The notes under the pieces were generated by a model. That model saw only the letters and a program-made list of their open reading frames with translations, was not told the DNA's origin and searched no databases. Below, in pieces: positions 59,590-59,790 of a DNA stretch of 59,790 nucleotides. A program made the position numbers and the translations under genes. This stretch comes from Clostridia bacterium (GTDB lineage: Bacteria > Bacillota > Clostridia > Oscillospirales > CAG-272): contig JAFTKO010000006.1 of the NCBI GenBank assembly GCA_017453205.1, forward strand, positions 1 to 59,790. The letters are read 5' to 3'. Every line of letters begins with the position of its first letter. Position 1 is the first letter of the stretch.

Positions 59590-59677
59590 GACGAGCACAC
59601 CACACAGAGTTGTAGATCAAAGGTAAAAAAATGTCAAATTGTACAAAGTCTTTAGTCGCTTTTTCTTTGACCATATA

Positions 59678-59787
59678 GGCGCAAATGAAAAAAGGCTACG
59701 CAAGCTCCGCCGCAATCGCAAGCGATTGCAAGCTTGCAAAGAAGAAAAGGTCGCAAGCGACCGATGCCCACAAGTGGGCACAGCGCC
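59678..59787. repeat. Multi-hairpin element at the right edge of the window
   Basis: A GGCGC/GCGCC closing stem (59678-59682 with 59783-59787) encloses three arms. The first is 59700-59737 (6-bp outer and 8-bp inner stem). The other two are 59749-59762 (6 bp) and 59765-59780 (7 bp). All three apical loops are AA within the same C-AA-G centre. No gene is visible from 59590 to the window end. Confidence 0.7.
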
Positions 59788-59790
59788 GAA

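Noticed and set aside
59630-59677. 15-codon open frame after plsX with a possible AAAGG upstream
   Set aside because: Too short to support, no family, and lies next to the hairpin element; the expected acpP or rnc genes are not present in view.
59678-59787. Hairpin array taken as a CRISPR array
   Set aside because: Units are palindromes of different sequence with no constant repeat and no spacers; no cas genes in the window.

Overview
The window looks like the chromosome of a Gram-positive anaerobe of the class Clostridia, probably a gut lineage related to Oscillospirales. The support is a SpoVD-like PASTA transpeptidase in the division cluster, an infC-rpmI-rplT-spoU block, a dprA-topA-trmFO-plsX block, a DUF6514-like gene, consensus sigma-A promoters and strong Shine-Dalgarno sites. 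It does not contain the spoIIGA-sigE pair that often follows ftsZ in spore formers. The exact taxon cannot be read from the sequence.

Layout. (1) 1-16.8 kb: the 3' part of a cell-surface polysaccharide locus, all on the + strand. It holds an initiating sugar-phosphate transferase, three GT-A glycosyltransferases, LicD, TagD, an EpsG/Wzy-like polymerase and a Wzx flippase. A modification module follows (ATP-grasp, PLP-fold protein, GNAT, second ATP-grasp, SLC13 permease), then a DegT aminotransferase, rfbA, rfbB and a nucleotidyltransferase-fold protein. Base composition is mosaic: about 0.66-5.76 kb and 9.96-12.53 kb are conspicuously AT-rich. (2) 16.9-22.2 kb, mostly - strand: a DUF6514-like gene, an XRE regulator broken by a stop codon, a small secreted protein, an ECF sigma/anti-sigma pair and feoAB. 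(3) 22.3-31 kb: a large repeat lipoprotein, an MBOAT/DHHW/DUF4097 operon, and an AraC regulator divergent from a D-lyxose isomerase/ketose 3-epimerase pair. (4) 31.1-34.9 kb: a helicase-nuclease fusion on the - strand. (5) 35.2-49.3 kb: a compact dcw cluster, mraZ-rsmH-ftsL-PBP-murE-murF-mraY-ftsW-small membrane protein-murG-ftsQ-ftsZ, with clear MraZ boxes and without murD or murC. (6) 49.3-59.8 kb: intergenic hairpin repeats, a lone nucleotidyltransferase, a candidate - strand ncRNA, infC-rpmI-rplT with a structured leader and an AUU start for IF3, a SpoU methyltransferase, dprA, topA, trmFO, plsX, and a multi-hairpin element at the right edge.

How the genes fit together. In the surface locus, RfbA and RfbB would supply dTDP-4-keto-6-deoxyglucose, which the DegT enzyme could aminate. 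The GNAT and ATP-grasp proteins are candidates to acylate an amino sugar, while TagD and LicD suggest a glycerol-phosphate substituent. Repeat units would be assembled by the initiating transferase and the GTs, flipped by Wzx and polymerised by the EpsG-like protein. The second half is core housekeeping: peptidoglycan precursor synthesis and septation, translation, DNA topology and uptake, tRNA modification, and phospholipid synthesis.

The best candidates for something undescribed are the two-ATP-grasp/PLP/GNAT/SLC13 module, the HRDC-helicase-nuclease protein, the short-hairpin repeat elements, the unassigned - strand RNA near 50.75 kb, and the stem that covers the ribosome-binding site upstream of plsX.
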